Of a DNA stretch of 64,000 nucleotides, positions 1 through 9,300 are shown piece after piece. The translations under genes were made by a program, and so were the position numbers. The stretch lies in assembly GCA_937996235.1 (NCBI GenBank), contig CALKVK010000033.1, positions 1 to 64,000 on the forward strand, read 5' to 3'. The notes under the pieces are model-generated. The model was not told the DNA's origin and did not search any database. It was given only the letters and a program-made list of their open reading frames with translations. Within the stretch, counting starts at the first letter, position 1; each line of letters starts with the position of its first letter. Origin of the DNA: an uncultured bacterium. Lineage in GTDB: Bacteria; Planctomycetota; JAJSAM01; JAJVHW01.

Positions 1-433
1 GGACAGACTCCTCCCCCTCAAGCGGGGATGTGTCCACGAAACCGGGGCAGGCTCACCGCGCGGTCCCTCTTCAGTCTGACGCCAACAGCAACACAGGAGT
101 GCGGGCGAGGATCTGGGCGCGCGCGTGGGCGTCGCTCCGGCGTGCCGGGACGCGAGGCCGCCGCGCTGGCGACCGCGGCACGGGCAGCGGCTCCCGAAAC
201 GAGAGCATGCGGTGTCGCAGAGTCGTTGACACGTCCCACCGCGCGACCGCTGGAGAACCCCCGCCCCGGCCAGCTCGCCGCGAAGCGAGCTGACTCGTCG
301 AGCAGCGTGGTAGGCGCGATCGGTGCCGTCCCCTGAGTGGACGGTTGGCTGCGAGCGGTGCTCGAGCCGCCCCCGGCGACGTCGTGGTGACCGAAGACGA
401 AAGGGAGAGCCGCGACGGCGGCCCTCCAAGGCG
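1..433. other. Left edge without a convincing gene
   Basis: I see no protein-like reading frame here. A minus-strand frame starts at 437 with an ATGA overlap on the stop of the Cas4-like gene and stays open to 18, which would give about 139 residues. Its composition (Ala, Arg, Pro and Ser rich, no hydrophobic periodicity after the first 20 residues) looks like an open frame of GC-rich non-coding DNA, so I do not call it a gene. Confidence 0.4.
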
Positions 434-1225
434 TCATGCCGTCCACCCACTGCAGGCGGGCCGGTACGCGCAGGAGCCGCACATCGTGACCGCCGCCTGC
501 GTCGGAATCGGCAAGCGCCCCTCCTCCGTCACCTCGCGCATCGCGAGCAGCGTCGCCGGCACGACGCAGCCCAGTCGCCTCAGATCCGCCTCGCGGGACT
601 CGGCCGTCACGCGGACGGCGTTGTCCACGACCTGCGGTTCCTTCGTCTTCACGAGGTGTTGCCAGGCCCAGCCCGTCACCGGCTCACCTCCTGCGATCTC
701 GAGCCCCCGCGTCAGCGCGAGCTTCTGTAGATCGAGCGGGTCGAGCACGGCGTCAGGACTGGGCTTGGTCGCCGTTACCTTGAAGTCGATGACGTGGATG
801 CCGTCCTCGCGGCGGATCACGAGATCGGCGTACCCGAGCAGCGGCAGCTCGATCCCAGGGAACTCCGCGCGCACGGCGACCTCCACGCCGAGCACTTCCC
901 CGCGGAGTGGTTCGACGTCGAACCAGTGGTCGAAGAGCCGTCGCAGGCGCTCGAGGCTCGTCGCGCGATCGAGGCGGCCGTACCGGATCGGCACGGCGGA
1001 CTCCTCGACGAACCAACTCGCCTCCATCAGCTCATGGGTGTCCCCACGGTCGGGCACGGCACCGTCCCGAACGCCCCGCAGGTGATGCGCCAGCGCCTCG
1101 TGGAGGACGATGCCCTCCACGAGTGCCACCGGCGTGAACTCGGGCGGGACGCCCGTCCTGCGGAACCACCAGGCGAGTTGGCAGGCGTGGAACGAGCGGA
1201 TGCTCGAGACCGACCACGACCTCAT
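434..1225 (-). CDS. Cas4/RecB-like PD-(D/E)XK nuclease
   Basis: Predicted single-strand DNA exonuclease of the Cas4/RecB (PDDEXK_1) group, 263 aa. The N-terminus has a lone cysteine (C15, in SFHACQLAWW) and the C-terminus a CGSCAYRPAC cluster (about residues 249-258), the arrangement that holds a 4Fe-4S cluster in Cas4 and AddB. Between them are a GIVLHEAL segment (G38, H42), the catalytic aspartate in GYADLVI (D134) and the D-x-K of VIDFKV (D147, K149). No CRISPR array or other cas gene is nearby, so a recombination or replication role on a mobile element is more likely than spacer acquisition. It starts inside the stop of the 149-aa gene (ATGA), so the two are translationally coupled, with the DUF932 gene upstream. 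A truncated paralogue lies at 40616-40897. The family call is firm; the biological role is inferred. Confidence 0.8.
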   Translation of the reverse strand: MRSWSVSSIRSFHACQLAWWFRRTGVPPEFTPVALVEGIVLHEALAHHLRGVRDGAVPDRGDTHELMEASWFVEESAVPIRYGRLDRATSLERLRRLFDHWFDVEPLRGEVLGVEVAVRAEFPGIELPLLGYADLVIRREDGIHVIDFKVTATKPSPDAVLDPLDLQKLALTRGLEIAGGEPVTGWAWQHLVKTKEPQVVDNAVRVTAESREADLRRLGCVVPATLLAMREVTEEGRLPIPTQAAVTMCGSCAYRPACSGWTA

Positions 1226-1671
1226 GCCGCCTCCTCGATCAAGGCGTCGATCAGTCGCGAGAGATCGTCGCGCGTGCAGGCACGCAGCGGGACGCCGACG
1301 AGCCGCTCGCAGATCTCGCCGACGGTCTCGGCGTCGAGGTTGCGCTCGCGGGCGATCTGACGCAGGAACTGCTTCTGCTTCGCCGTCGGCTCCGGCGTGG
1401 GCCGCCCGAGCGCGCGTCGAGCGCCTTCGTGGCCGTTGCGCGGCTGCTCGCGACCGTTGCCGTTCTGCGCGACCGTGACCGGCGGCTCCAGCAACTGCGA
1501 CTGGATCGCCGAGCGGGCCACGAGCAGCAGCTCGCGGGTCTTGTCGCGGATCTCCTCGGCGCTGTGGAGCTCGAGGCCTGCGGCCTCGATGTCCGCGCCG
1601 ATGGTCCGGTTCTCGTACTGGCTGGTCGTGCTCCGCTTCTCGGCGAGATGCACGCGGATCGTGACGGGCAT
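1222..1671 (-). CDS. small mobile-element protein with RecT-type C-terminal tail
   Basis: 149 aa, no firm family. The N-terminal 75 residues are polar and predicted helical; a linker rich in Asn, Gly, Arg and Pro follows. The last 55 residues (TAKQKQFLRQIARER onward, ending in LSRLIDALIEEA) resemble the short helical tail found at the C-terminus of many phage recombination and ssDNA-binding proteins, of the form KQ..FI..L......LS..EASELI. The start at 1671 is supported by GAGGAG five bases upstream. It lies between a DUF932 gene (gap 79 bases) and a Cas4-like nuclease gene (ATGA overlap), which suggests a strand-annealing or replication accessory role. That role is inferred from context and the tail only. 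Confidence 0.6.
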   Translation of the reverse strand: MPVTIRVHLAEKRSTTSQYENRTIGADIEAAGLELHSAEEIRDKTRELLLVARSAIQSQLLEPPVTVAQNGNGREQPRNGHEGARRALGRPTPEPTAKQKQFLRQIARERNLDAETVGEICERLVGVPLRACTRDDLSRLIDALIEEAA

Positions 1672-1693
1672 GGGGTCTCCTCTGGAACGCAGC

Positions 1694-1723
1694 GAGGCGC
1701 GGCCTCCGGGGAGACCGCGCCTC
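1694..1723 (-). terminator. hairpin between DUF932 gene and the 149-aa gene
   Basis: GAGGCGCGG and CCGCGCCTC pair over nine bases around a 12-base loop, 27 bases after the DUF932 stop. There is no clear T-tract. It could be a partial terminator that lowers expression of the two downstream genes. Confidence 0.4.
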
Positions 1724-1750
1724 TCGCTGCAGGGGTTGGGGGGGATGTGG

Positions 1751-2809
1751 TCAGCGGACGGCGAGCAGAGCTCCGGCCACGCGGCTGAGCTCCGCGCGAT
1801 CGGCGGCGTACGGCAGGGTCTTCGCCACGGACGTGAGCCCGTTGACGACGCCCCAGGTGCTGAGATCGCCGGGGTTTTCGGGGAGGAACACGGCGTCGAC
1901 GACCTCCGCCGCCAGCCGAGCCGGCACGCGGAACTCGCGCTGCAGCCGCGTCAGCGCCGCGGCGTGGTCGCCCTTGGCGACGAAGTCCGCGGTCGCGGCC
2001 CGGTCGATCAGGCGGAGCTCGAGCGGGCTGACCGTGTTGGCGATCGCGCGCAGCTCCTGATCGAACTCCCGGAAGAGCTCGCGAGCCTGGCTCGTGTGGC
2101 GTGCCTGTCGTTCGACCACGCCCTGCGCGCCCCAGATCAGGAAGTTCCCGCAGACTTCGCGGAAGAGGAAGGTCGCGAAGCCGAGGCTCTTCGCACCGAC
2201 TTCGCTGTTGTAGACGAGCACGCCCTTGCGCAGACCGCCGAACGCCGCACCGCAGCTCTCCTCGCTGAAGAAGAACGCGAAGCTGTCGCGGTCGCTCCGG
2301 AAGAGCGCCGGCTTCGGGTTGCCGAGCGCGTTGGTGCCACGCTCGTCGGTGTTGATGGTGGGGAGCGCGGGAACGAAGCCACTCGGGAGCAGCCAGCGAT
2401 CGACCGCCTCGTACAGCTCCGCGTCCCAGACGCGCTCGTAGCGATCGGACGTGACGGCCCGCAGACGGTCCCCGTCCGTGAGACCGATCTTGAAGCGCCG
2501 GGTGCGCTGGAAGCACTGGTTCAGCACGGCGGCGCGGGTCTGCGGCTTCAGCCGCTCGAGCAGCGGCATCGGCGCCCTGGCGAGGGACGCCAGCTGACCG
2601 AGCGGGTAGTGCGCGAGCGCGAGCGTCTCGTCACCGAAGTGGACGCAGTCCTCGCCGAAGTGGATCTCGAGGTCGCGAGCGGCAACCTCGCGGCAGCGTC
2701 GGCGCTGGTCCTCGGCATCGTGGCGGATCGCCTCGAAGGAGGCGAAGTGCTCCTCCGCCGGACGGCGGAACAGCTCGTCGTGGGCGTGGGTCAGGACTCG
2801 TTCGTGCAT
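1751..2809 (-). CDS. DUF932 phage/plasmid-like protein (TIGR03299 type)
   Basis: 352 aa, DUF932 family, common on phages, plasmids and integrative elements and of unknown biochemical function. Typical features are the central TDGDRLRAVTSDRYERVWD segment, LFRSDRDSFAFFFSEE, and GLRKGVLVYNSEVGAKSLGF, in which phage members have the same order of strands. The open frame runs upstream to 2992, but the extra 61 residues are Pro/Arg rich. The ATG at 2809 has AAGGAG seven bases upstream and begins a normal-looking helix (MHERVLTHAHDELFRR), so I place the start there. It heads an operon-like run with the 149-aa gene and the Cas4-like nuclease. The family is clear; the function is not known. Confidence 0.85.
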   Translation of the reverse strand: MHERVLTHAHDELFRRPAEEHFASFEAIRHDAEDQRRRCREVAARDLEIHFGEDCVHFGDETLALAHYPLGQLASLARAPMPLLERLKPQTRAAVLNQCFQRTRRFKIGLTDGDRLRAVTSDRYERVWDAELYEAVDRWLLPSGFVPALPTINTDERGTNALGNPKPALFRSDRDSFAFFFSEESCGAAFGGLRKGVLVYNSEVGAKSLGFATFLFREVCGNFLIWGAQGVVERQARHTSQARELFREFDQELRAIANTVSPLELRLIDRAATADFVAKGDHAAALTRLQREFRVPARLAAEVVDAVFLPENPGDLSTWGVVNGLTSVAKTLPYAADRAELSRVAGALLAVR

Positions 2810-2898
2810 GCGTGTGCTCCTTGGTGGCGTGGTGGGTGGATGGGGTGGCACGGGGACATCGCGATCCGGCCTCGATGACGGTGGGTCGCGAGCGTGAC

Positions 2899-2926
2899 GC
2901 GCGGAGCCGCGTCCACGGCTCCGCGC
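2899..2926. terminator. perfect 10-bp stem hairpin
   Basis: GCGCGGAGCC pairs perfectly with GGCTCCGCGC around an 8-base loop, in the gap between the RadC operon and the DUF932 gene. No T-tract follows on either strand. It could be a second terminator-like or insulating element. Confidence 0.4.
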
Positions 2927-2978
2927 GATCACACATCCGGGGGCGCCTCCGCTCGGACGCGGTCGAGCGCTCGGCTGT

Positions 2979-3006
2979 GCCGGGGCGGCCACAGGACCGC
3001 CCCGGC
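2979..3006 (-). terminator. terminator-like hairpin after the RadC operon
   Basis: GCCGGGGCGG pairs with CCGCCCCGGC over ten bases around an 8-base loop, starting about 11 bases past the stop of the 51-aa gene. The position fits a terminator for the minus-strand radC unit. A T-tract is lacking, as is common in very high-GC genomes. Confidence 0.5.
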
Positions 3007-3016
3007 TCGCGTCGGT

Positions 3017-3172
3017 CTACGCGGCGGCGCGTTCGGCACGTCGCGCGCGCATCCAGTCGGAGGCGGCATCGAACGCCGCGTCGGCCAGACGCAGCACGAT
3101 CACCATCGCGATCGCCTGGAGGGCGCCGGTGCCGATCCGGCGGCCCGTCTCCGACAACTGCTGCTTGGTCAT
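3017..3172 (-). CDS. tiny hypothetical protein, coupled to radC operon
   Basis: 51 aa, unrecognised. The start codon overlaps the stop of the 85-aa gene (ATGA at 3169-3172), which argues that it is translated. It has a polar N-terminus, one hydrophobic stretch (about residues 16-30, LQAIAMVIVLRL), then an amphipathic basic tail (WMRARRAERAAA). The hydrophobic part is too short and interrupted for a confident membrane anchor. It is the last gene before a hairpin at 2979-3006. Confidence 0.55.
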   Translation of the reverse strand: MTKQQLSETGRRIGTGALQAIAMVIVLRLADAAFDAASDWMRARRAERAAA

Positions 3173-3426
3173 TCTTCGCTCCATGGGTTGTGTGGCCGGG
3201 GGCCACGGGGTGGTGGGGGAGGGAACGGCTCGTCCGCGCGGCGTCGCCTGCGGAGCAGCCGCGCCGCCGCTGCCGAGAGCAGCACGGCGTCGACGCCGTC
3301 GAGGAGCCCGATCCCGAGCGCGATGCGCCGTCCGGACTCGGTGCGGCGCACCTGCAGCACGATCAGGACACCGCGTTCGAGGAGGCGCTCCGCCAGCTCG
3401 AACGCCGCCTCGGCAAGCGCCGTCAT
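3169..3426 (-). CDS. small hypothetical protein, coupled to radC
   Basis: 85 aa, unrecognised. Its ATG overlaps the radC stop (ATGA at 3423-3426) and its stop overlaps the start of the next tiny gene, so all three are probably co-translated. The first 55 residues are helical and hydrophobic (two possible amphipathic helices, including GVLIVLQV and LLDGVDAVLLSAAAARLL). The tail is Arg/Pro rich with six consecutive prolines. Function cannot be assigned; mobile-element radC genes often carry such small satellites. Confidence 0.55.
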   Translation of the reverse strand: MTALAEAAFELAERLLERGVLIVLQVRRTESGRRIALGIGLLDGVDAVLLSAAAARLLRRRRRADEPFPPPPPRGPRPHNPWSEE

Positions 3427-4028
3427 CTCATGAGCCCGCGATCCGCGAGGGACACGTAGCCCTCCCAGCCGCAGATCACGTGGTCGAGGACTCGGATGCC
3501 GACGAGTTCGCCGGCGTCGACGAGCCGTCGGGTGACGTCGAGGTCGTCCGCCGACGGCGTCGGGTCTCCCGAGGGGTGGTGGTGGACGAGCACAACCGCG
3601 GCGGCGGACGCGCGGATCGCGGGCCGGAACACCTCGCGCGGGTGGACCGGCGAGGACGTCAGCGTCCCCTGGGAGACCAGCACGGTCCGCACCACGCGGT
3701 GCTTGCCGTCGAGCAGCACCACGTGGAACTGCTCGACCTCGAGGTCGCGCAGTCGCGGTCCGTAGTGCTCGTAGACGGCTCGGGAGGACGCGAGCGCCTG
3801 GCCCGGTTGCAGCGGCTCGGCGGCGTGACGCACGGCCAGCTCGCTGACCGCAGCAACGCGCCGTGCCGCTGTCTCAGACAGCCCGTACTCGGCCGTCAGC
3901 TCCGCGACGTTGCGTCGACGCAGATCGCGCAGCGGCACGCCGACCAGGCGGCGCGCCGCACGGCGTCCGATGGCTGTGCCGAGGAGATCCTCGGTCGGGA
4001 CGGTGTCGGGGCGGGAGGACAGGTCCAT
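3423..4028 (-). CDS. radC: RadC-like JAB domain protein (copy 1)
   Basis: 201 aa RadC family protein with an N-terminal helix-hairpin-helix-like region (about 25-65) and a C-terminal JAB1/MPN metalloprotease-like domain. The metal-binding HxH signature reads VHHHPSGDPTPSADD (H149 to D162), and the RadC hallmark SQGTLTSSPVHPREVF is at 119-134. The open frame extends to 4202, but the upstream part is low-complexity; the ATG at 4028 has GGAG eight bases upstream. RadC proteins on phages and mobile elements have no proven enzymatic role. A second copy, closely similar in the JAB domain, is at 48324-48899. Two tiny genes follow in ATGA-coupled register. Confidence 0.9.
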   Translation of the reverse strand: MDLSSRPDTVPTEDLLGTAIGRRAARRLVGVPLRDLRRRNVAELTAEYGLSETAARRVAAVSELAVRHAAEPLQPGQALASSRAVYEHYGPRLRDLEVEQFHVVLLDGKHRVVRTVLVSQGTLTSSPVHPREVFRPAIRASAAAVVLVHHHPSGDPTPSADDLDVTRRLVDAGELVGIRVLDHVICGWEGYVSLADRGLMR

Positions 4029-4535
4029 GGCGGCTCTCCTGGTGGAAGGACGAGCCGACGACGGACGGCCCGGAGGGGCCGGGGGGACCGCCTCAGCATC
4101 CTTGTCCCAGGATCTGGGCGCTTCTCGCCCCCGCCTGCGCCGTGGCGCGCTGCCCCGCCACGCGGCGACCCGCGACGCGCACGCGCCGTCACCACGGATC
4201 ACGAGCCGGACGACGTGCTACCGGCCTCTGCGTCGATCTGCGCACCGGGCTCGACGGTCAACGGTGTGCTCGCGCTGGCGCTTTGCCCATGGCTCTCGCG
4301 CATGCGCTTCCGCAGGCCCGGAGTGCGTTCCGCTGCGGTCGCCGCGGGGAGAGTGCCGAGGAAGCCGCCCCCGGTAGAGATTGGGGGAATGTGATGTGGA
4401 GTGTGTGCGGAAGCTGCTTTACGGGTGTGATGGACCCAACCTCGGCCCACTCAGCGTAGCGGATGACGCAACAGCGAGTCTGCGCGAACGCCGCGCCGGG
4501 CGCGCCGGTTCGCGTCGCAGGACGGAGGAACCTCG
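4029..4535. other. intergenic region, divergent
   Basis: This separates the minus-strand radC unit from the plus-strand 98-aa gene. The stretch around 4340-4440 is noticeably less GC-rich than its surroundings and could hold the divergent promoters. A minus-strand frame from a GTG at 4450 to 4199 has reasonable codon composition over its last 60 codons, but no ribosome binding site or recognisable sequence, so it is only a possible small gene. Confidence 0.4.
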
Positions 4536-4832
4536 ATGCTCGCGTTCAAGGACTTCGCGCCGGCCCGTAGCAAGGCGGGCTGGATCAGCTCCCGGATCGA
4601 GAGCTTGGAAGCGGCGCTGGCGGCAGCGAACGCCTGGATCGCGGCCGAGGGCGTCGTCCCGATCCACGTCGAGACCGTGATCCTCCCGAACATGTGGGAG
4701 CCTGGCAAGCACGGACCGTCGGACCCGGAGACACAGTCGACCGCCAACGCGGGACTCGGGACCATCCGGTGGTATCAGTTCTTCCGCGTCTGGTACGACC
4801 CTACGTCCGCGCCGCGACGAAGCGGAACGTAG
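4536..4832 (+). CDS. small hypothetical protein
   Basis: 98 aa, not recognised. GGAGGAACCTCG precedes the ATG, a good ribosome binding site. The N-terminal half is a predicted amphipathic helix (WISSRIESLEAALAAANAWI). The second half has a conserved-looking stretch rich in aromatic residues (VETVILPNMW, then RWYQFFRVWY), which suggests a small compact fold. No membrane segment or cysteines. It stands alone between the radC unit and the Ala/Lys-rich protein, and could be a mobile-element accessory gene. Confidence 0.55.
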   Translation: MLAFKDFAPARSKAGWISSRIESLEAALAAANAWIAAEGVVPIHVETVILPNMWEPGKHGPSDPETQSTANAGLGTIRWYQFFRVWYDPTSAPRRSGT

Positions 4833-5066
4833 GCGCCATCGAGCACGCGGCGGGACGCCCGGTCGCCGAGGCGGCTGCTGCCGGGGAATGGAGATTTCCC
4901 GAGAGAAGCAAGGGACGGCAGCCGCTTTACGAGTGCGAACTCGACCTCGGCGGTCGCAGGATCGCAGACCGCGTCCGCTGCTGCAAGCGTGCGCGTCATT
5001 CCTCGCCCTGAACGCAGTGCGATCTACACTCGACGACGAGAGCAGGCGGGACACGAGGAGAACTCG

Positions 5067-5390
5067 ATGACGAATTCGGTCGATGCGCTGGTCAAGGATC
5101 TGAACTCGAAGCTCGCCGCTGCGGTGGCGGCCGCGCACGCCGCCGGCCGCGAGAGCGCGCTCGCGGAGCTGCGCAGCGCGCTCGGGACTGCGAGTTCGGG
5201 CGGCCGCAGCGCCGGCGCGACGAAGACCGCGACCAAGAAGGCCGGCGCCGAGAGCGGCGGTACTGCGAAGGCGACGACGCCCGCAGGGAAGCGCAAGAAC
5301 CCCTGGGCGAAGCTGACGCCCGAGCAGCGGCTCGCGCGCGTCAACGCCATCCGCAAGGGGCGAGGGTTGCCGCTCAAGACGGCGCTGTAG
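5067..5390 (+). CDS. Ala/Lys-rich putative DNA-binding protein
   Basis: 107 aa. The open frame begins at 4989, but the ATG at 5067 follows GAGGAG and starts a helix (MTNSVDALVKDLNSKLAAAV) likely to form a coiled coil, residues 1-45. A middle linker (46-75) of Ala, Gly, Thr and Lys resembles the basic tails of histone-H1-like bacterial proteins. The last 30 residues (NPWAKLTPEQRLARVNAIRKGRG) form a compact basic motif of the kind that binds the minor groove in H-NS-like proteins. The nucleoid-associated or regulatory role is inferred from composition; no family is firmly recognised. Confidence 0.6.
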   Translation: MTNSVDALVKDLNSKLAAAVAAAHAAGRESALAELRSALGTASSGGRSAGATKTATKKAGAESGGTAKATTPAGKRKNPWAKLTPEQRLARVNAIRKGRGLPLKTAL

Positions 5391-5817
5391 TCACTCCGGG
5401 CCTGGCGAGCGCGGCCGGGACGTAGAGCCTGCGCGCTCGCCAGACCCCACCACGGCGCGCCAGGTCTTCACGTCGCGCGCGCGCGGCGCCGCTGCCCGTG
5501 TCCGCATGGACGCTCCGTTGCCGAGTCCGTGAACACCTTCGACGACGACGGATTCGCCACTCTCCGCGATCGTCGAGTCGGCACGTGATTCGAAGAATCT
5601 GCGCCGCCCCCTTGCACAGACTCCGTGTGGGCGCATAGGATCTCTCTCGTTCGAGGTGGAAGTGCGCCGGGAACGTGATGCCCGGCGCGGATGCGTCACG
5701 CTGTGACGCGGAGAACGCAGAGAGAGAGGGCTGCCGACGGTCGATCCCAGGGGATTCTCGTCCCTGCCACGGGGATCGTGTCGTCGCTGCCGGCGCGCGC
5801 GAGCGCGGGAGGGTCCG
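5391..5817. other. intergenic region upstream of the RHS unit
   Basis: 427 bases without a convincing gene on either strand. It must hold the promoter of the 177-aa/RHS gene pair. The 5570-5690 part is less GC-rich than the rest, but I cannot point to a specific promoter. Confidence 0.4.
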
Positions 5818-6351
5818 GTGCGTGGAGTGAGGAGACTGCGGGGGCGGCTGAGCTGGACGACGGGCCTGCTCGGCCTTGCGGGAGTCTTCGGACTCGCGCT
5901 GTTGATCTGGCCGGAGTCGAGCGCCTCCGCCGCGGACACGGCCGCCGCGGACGCGGCGGCCATCGTGCGCAGCGTCGCGGGCCGACACCGCAAGGCGATG
6001 GCGATCGACGATCTCTACGCGCTCGACACGGCCGCGTCGCGCCTCGCCGTGGTGGACCTCGCCGACGACGGGGACGACGCAACAGCACTCGCCGCGATCG
6101 CCGTGCTCTGCCGCGGCGACTGGCAGGGAGCGCGCGGGCACCTGCAGCAGATCGTCGCCGACGACGAGCGCAGCGACGTCGTGCGCAGCGCCGCCCTCGT
6201 GGCGCTCGTCGATCGCACGAACGGTGACGGCGACCACTGGTCGGACATCAGCACGTTCGTGACTGCGAACACGCGCTCGGGAGGCGCTGTCCGGGCCGCA
6301 GCCCGCGCCGCCGGCCACAAGCACTGGCCGACGGAGGTGAGCGATGAGTAG
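5818..6351 (+). CDS. exported hypothetical protein upstream of RHS
   Basis: 177 aa. GTG start with GGGAGGG five bases upstream. Residues 14-31 form a hydrophobic segment (GLLGLAGVFGLALLIW) followed by SSASAADT, so it is either exported with cleavage near residue 40 or anchored in the inner membrane. The rest is Ala/Asp-rich and helical with HEAT-like periodicity (for example VVRSAALVALVDRTNGDGDHW). Its stop lies 7 bases inside the RHS gene, so the two are translationally coupled. It may be a chaperone, secretion partner or regulator of the RHS protein; that is inferred only from the coupling. Confidence 0.65.
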   Translation: MRGVRRLRGRLSWTTGLLGLAGVFGLALLIWPESSASAADTAAADAAAIVRSVAGRHRKAMAIDDLYALDTAASRLAVVDLADDGDDATALAAIAVLCRGDWQGARGHLQQIVADDERSDVVRSAALVALVDRTNGDGDHWSDISTFVTANTRSGGAVRAAARAAGHKHWPTEVSDE

Positions 6352-9300
6352 GTCACGCACTGCGCTCGCTCTCCTCGCGGGCCTCGTCCTGAGCGCCCTT
6401 GCACCGCGCGCGTTCGCCGCCGACACGGATGGCGACGGCCTCGAGAACGCGTTCGAGGCCGCCTACGGCACGAACGGGGGCCAGGCCGACACGGACGCCG
6501 ACGGCTGGAACGACTACGACGAGATCTTCGTGTACGGCACGGACCCGACGCTCGCCGACACCGACGGCGACGGGACGAACGACCCCAGCGACACCGCCCC
6601 ACTCCACGCGCCGAGCGGGGATCGCGACGGCAACATCGCCATGACGCACAGCGGCGGGCCGACGTCCGACCTCTGGGCGCCCTCGGGCGAGAGCCCGCAG
6701 GACGGCGTCGGCGTGTACGTTCACAATGGCGCGCTCGTCTACAGTGCCAGCGTAGCTGGTGCGCGCGGCGTGAAGCTACCGTTCGGCTTCAGCCTCGTGT
6801 ACGTGAGCCAGTCGTCCTACAACGGCTTCGTCGGCATGGACTGGGTCTCGATGCTCGATCTCCAGTACACGGAGCAGGGCAGCGGCGACGTGGACATGCT
6901 GTTCCCCGACGGCATCACGCGCACCTGGGTGAAGAGCGGCAGCAACTACATCACGCCATCGTTCCACTACGACGATCTCGTGAAGACGTCGACCGACCAC
7001 TTCACGCAGACGACGCCACTCGGCTTCCAGTACTTCTGGACAGGCGGGCGCCTCGCCAGCGTGCAGGACCCTCACGGCAACTCGATCTCGCTGACGTGGT
7101 CCTCGGGCCAGATGACGCAGGCGACCGACAGCCGCGGCGCGAACCACACCTTCGACTACTACTCGGCGACGGGCCGGCTGAAGCAGATCAACATGGCCGA
7201 CGGCCGCGTGTGGAAGTTCGAGTACACCGAGACCGGCCAGCTCTCGCGGATCACCGGACCCACGACGACGACGTTCGCGACGGGGATCGTCTGGGACTTC
7301 CGCTACACGAACGGCTCGACCAACAGCAGCCTCAACGACAACATGATCGCGGCCATCGACGGCAAGGGCCAGTCGTGGCTCGAGATGACGTACGACACCA
7401 GTGACCGTGTCGTCACGCAGAAGGTCGGCGAGGCCGACTTCGAGTTCGACTACACGAACATCGGCTCGCAGTCGGTGCAGGTGACCGACCGCGCCGGGAA
7501 CGAGCGCATCTGGCAGTGGAACTCGACCACACTCGCGCGCAGCCAGCTCGACCAGAACAGCAACCGCAACGTGCGCACGAGCGATCCGACGAGCTGGACC
7601 ACGGCGTGGACGCACGACAGCGACGGCTTCCTGGCGACGGTCACGTACCCCGAGGGCAATGGCGTCAAGTACACGCGCAACTCCGTCAAGCTCGTGACCG
7701 AGCGGCGGCGGAAGGCCGACATGGGCGTGGCCGACAGCTCCACGAACGACCTGATCGAGACGTGGGCCTACGACTCGAGCAAGAACTACGGCGTGACGAG
7801 CTACACGGACCCGGGGGGCCACGAGACGACCTACACGCTCGACAGCGTCGGGCGCCCGACCACGATCACGTACGAGACGATCACGCACACCACGCCGAAC
7901 GTCACGGTGCAGGAGTCGATCGCGTACAACGGCGATGGGACCGTGGACACGCGGACCGATGGCGAGGGCAAGGTCACGAAGTTCGACTACTACACCACGC
8001 CGACGGCCAAGCTCGGCCGCGTCCACTACAAGACGGTGGACTACGGCACGGGCACGCTCAACCTCCAGACGACGTACGACTACACGGACTGGGGCGACGT
8101 CAAGCAAGTCATCGACCCGGAGGGGGACCAGACCGACTACACCGTCGAGGCGTACGGCAACGTGACGCAGGTGACGGGTCCCTCCGCCCTCGGCTACATC
8201 ACGAAGTACACGCACGACGGCAACCTGAACGTCACGGTGCGCCAGGTCAAGAACATCGACGAGAACGGGACGGCGCTCACGACGCCGTCCTACTGGCGCA
8301 CCGAGTACACGTACACCGTGATGGACAAGCTGACGCAGCTCAAGGAGTGGAAGAGCACGTCCACGACGCGCGTCACGTCGCTCTTCTACGACGACAACGA
8401 CAACCTCTACCAGCGCACCGTCGACAACAAGCTCGTCGAGATGACCTACGACGAGCGCGACATGCTCTACCAGCGCGTGCGTGACCCCGGGACCTCCCCC
8501 GCGATCAACGCGACGGAGACGTTCACGTACGACGACAACGGCAACCTGGTCACGTACTCGGACCCGCGCAGCAAGACCACGACCTTCGAGTACGACGGCT
8601 TCGACCGGCGGACGAAGACGATCAACGCGCTCGGCGACTACGAGGTGACGGTGTACTGCAAGGACGGCATGGTGGCGGAGCGGTTGTCGTACGAGGAGGC
8701 AGGCGCAACGGACACCTTGGTCGCACACACGAAGATCACCTGCGACGAGCTACATCGCCACTGGAAGTACGAGTACGCGCTCCTGGGCTCGACGACGACC
8801 TGGGAGAGCGAACTGTTCGAGTTCGATAACAGGGGGCTCGTGACGAAGGCGACGAGCCGCCGCGGGAACGACGTCGTGTTCGCCTACGACGGCGCAGGCC
8901 GGCGGACGAGCGCGACCGACGACGTCGGGAACGTCACCTCGTGGGAGTACGACGACGACGGCAACGTGACGGCCGTGGACGAGAGCGAGGTCGTCCCGGG
9001 CAGCTCGAACCAGACGTTCCGCACGGAGTTCGAGTACGACGCCGTCGACCGCAAGACGAAGCAGACGGTGATCGACCGCACGAATTCGAGCAACACGAAG
9101 GTCACCGAGTGGAAGTGGAACAGCCGGAACGTCGTCGCGAAGACGATCGATCCGCTCGGCTGGACCACGACCTGCGAGCACGACGGGCTCGGTCGCCGCA
9201 CGAAGGAGCGGCGCATGACGGACGGGTCGGGCGGCGAGATCGTCACCACCTGGACCTTCGACGACAACGACATGGTCACCGTGATGGAGGACGACAACGG

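Noticed and set aside
18..437. Possible gene coupled to the Cas4-like stop
   Set aside because: The ATGA overlap is tempting, but the translation has the look of non-coding GC-rich DNA and no recognisable part.
434..1225. CRISPR-associated cas4
   Set aside because: The protein is Cas4-like, but there is no CRISPR array, cas1 or cas2 in the window.
4270..4380. Possible second c-di-GMP riboswitch (GGGCAAAGC on the minus strand)
   Set aside because: The GACGCAAAGC part and the closing stem are missing.
4199..4450. Possible small minus-strand gene upstream of radC
   Set aside because: GTG start without ribosome binding site and an unlikely N-terminus; kept only as a remark in the intergenic entry.
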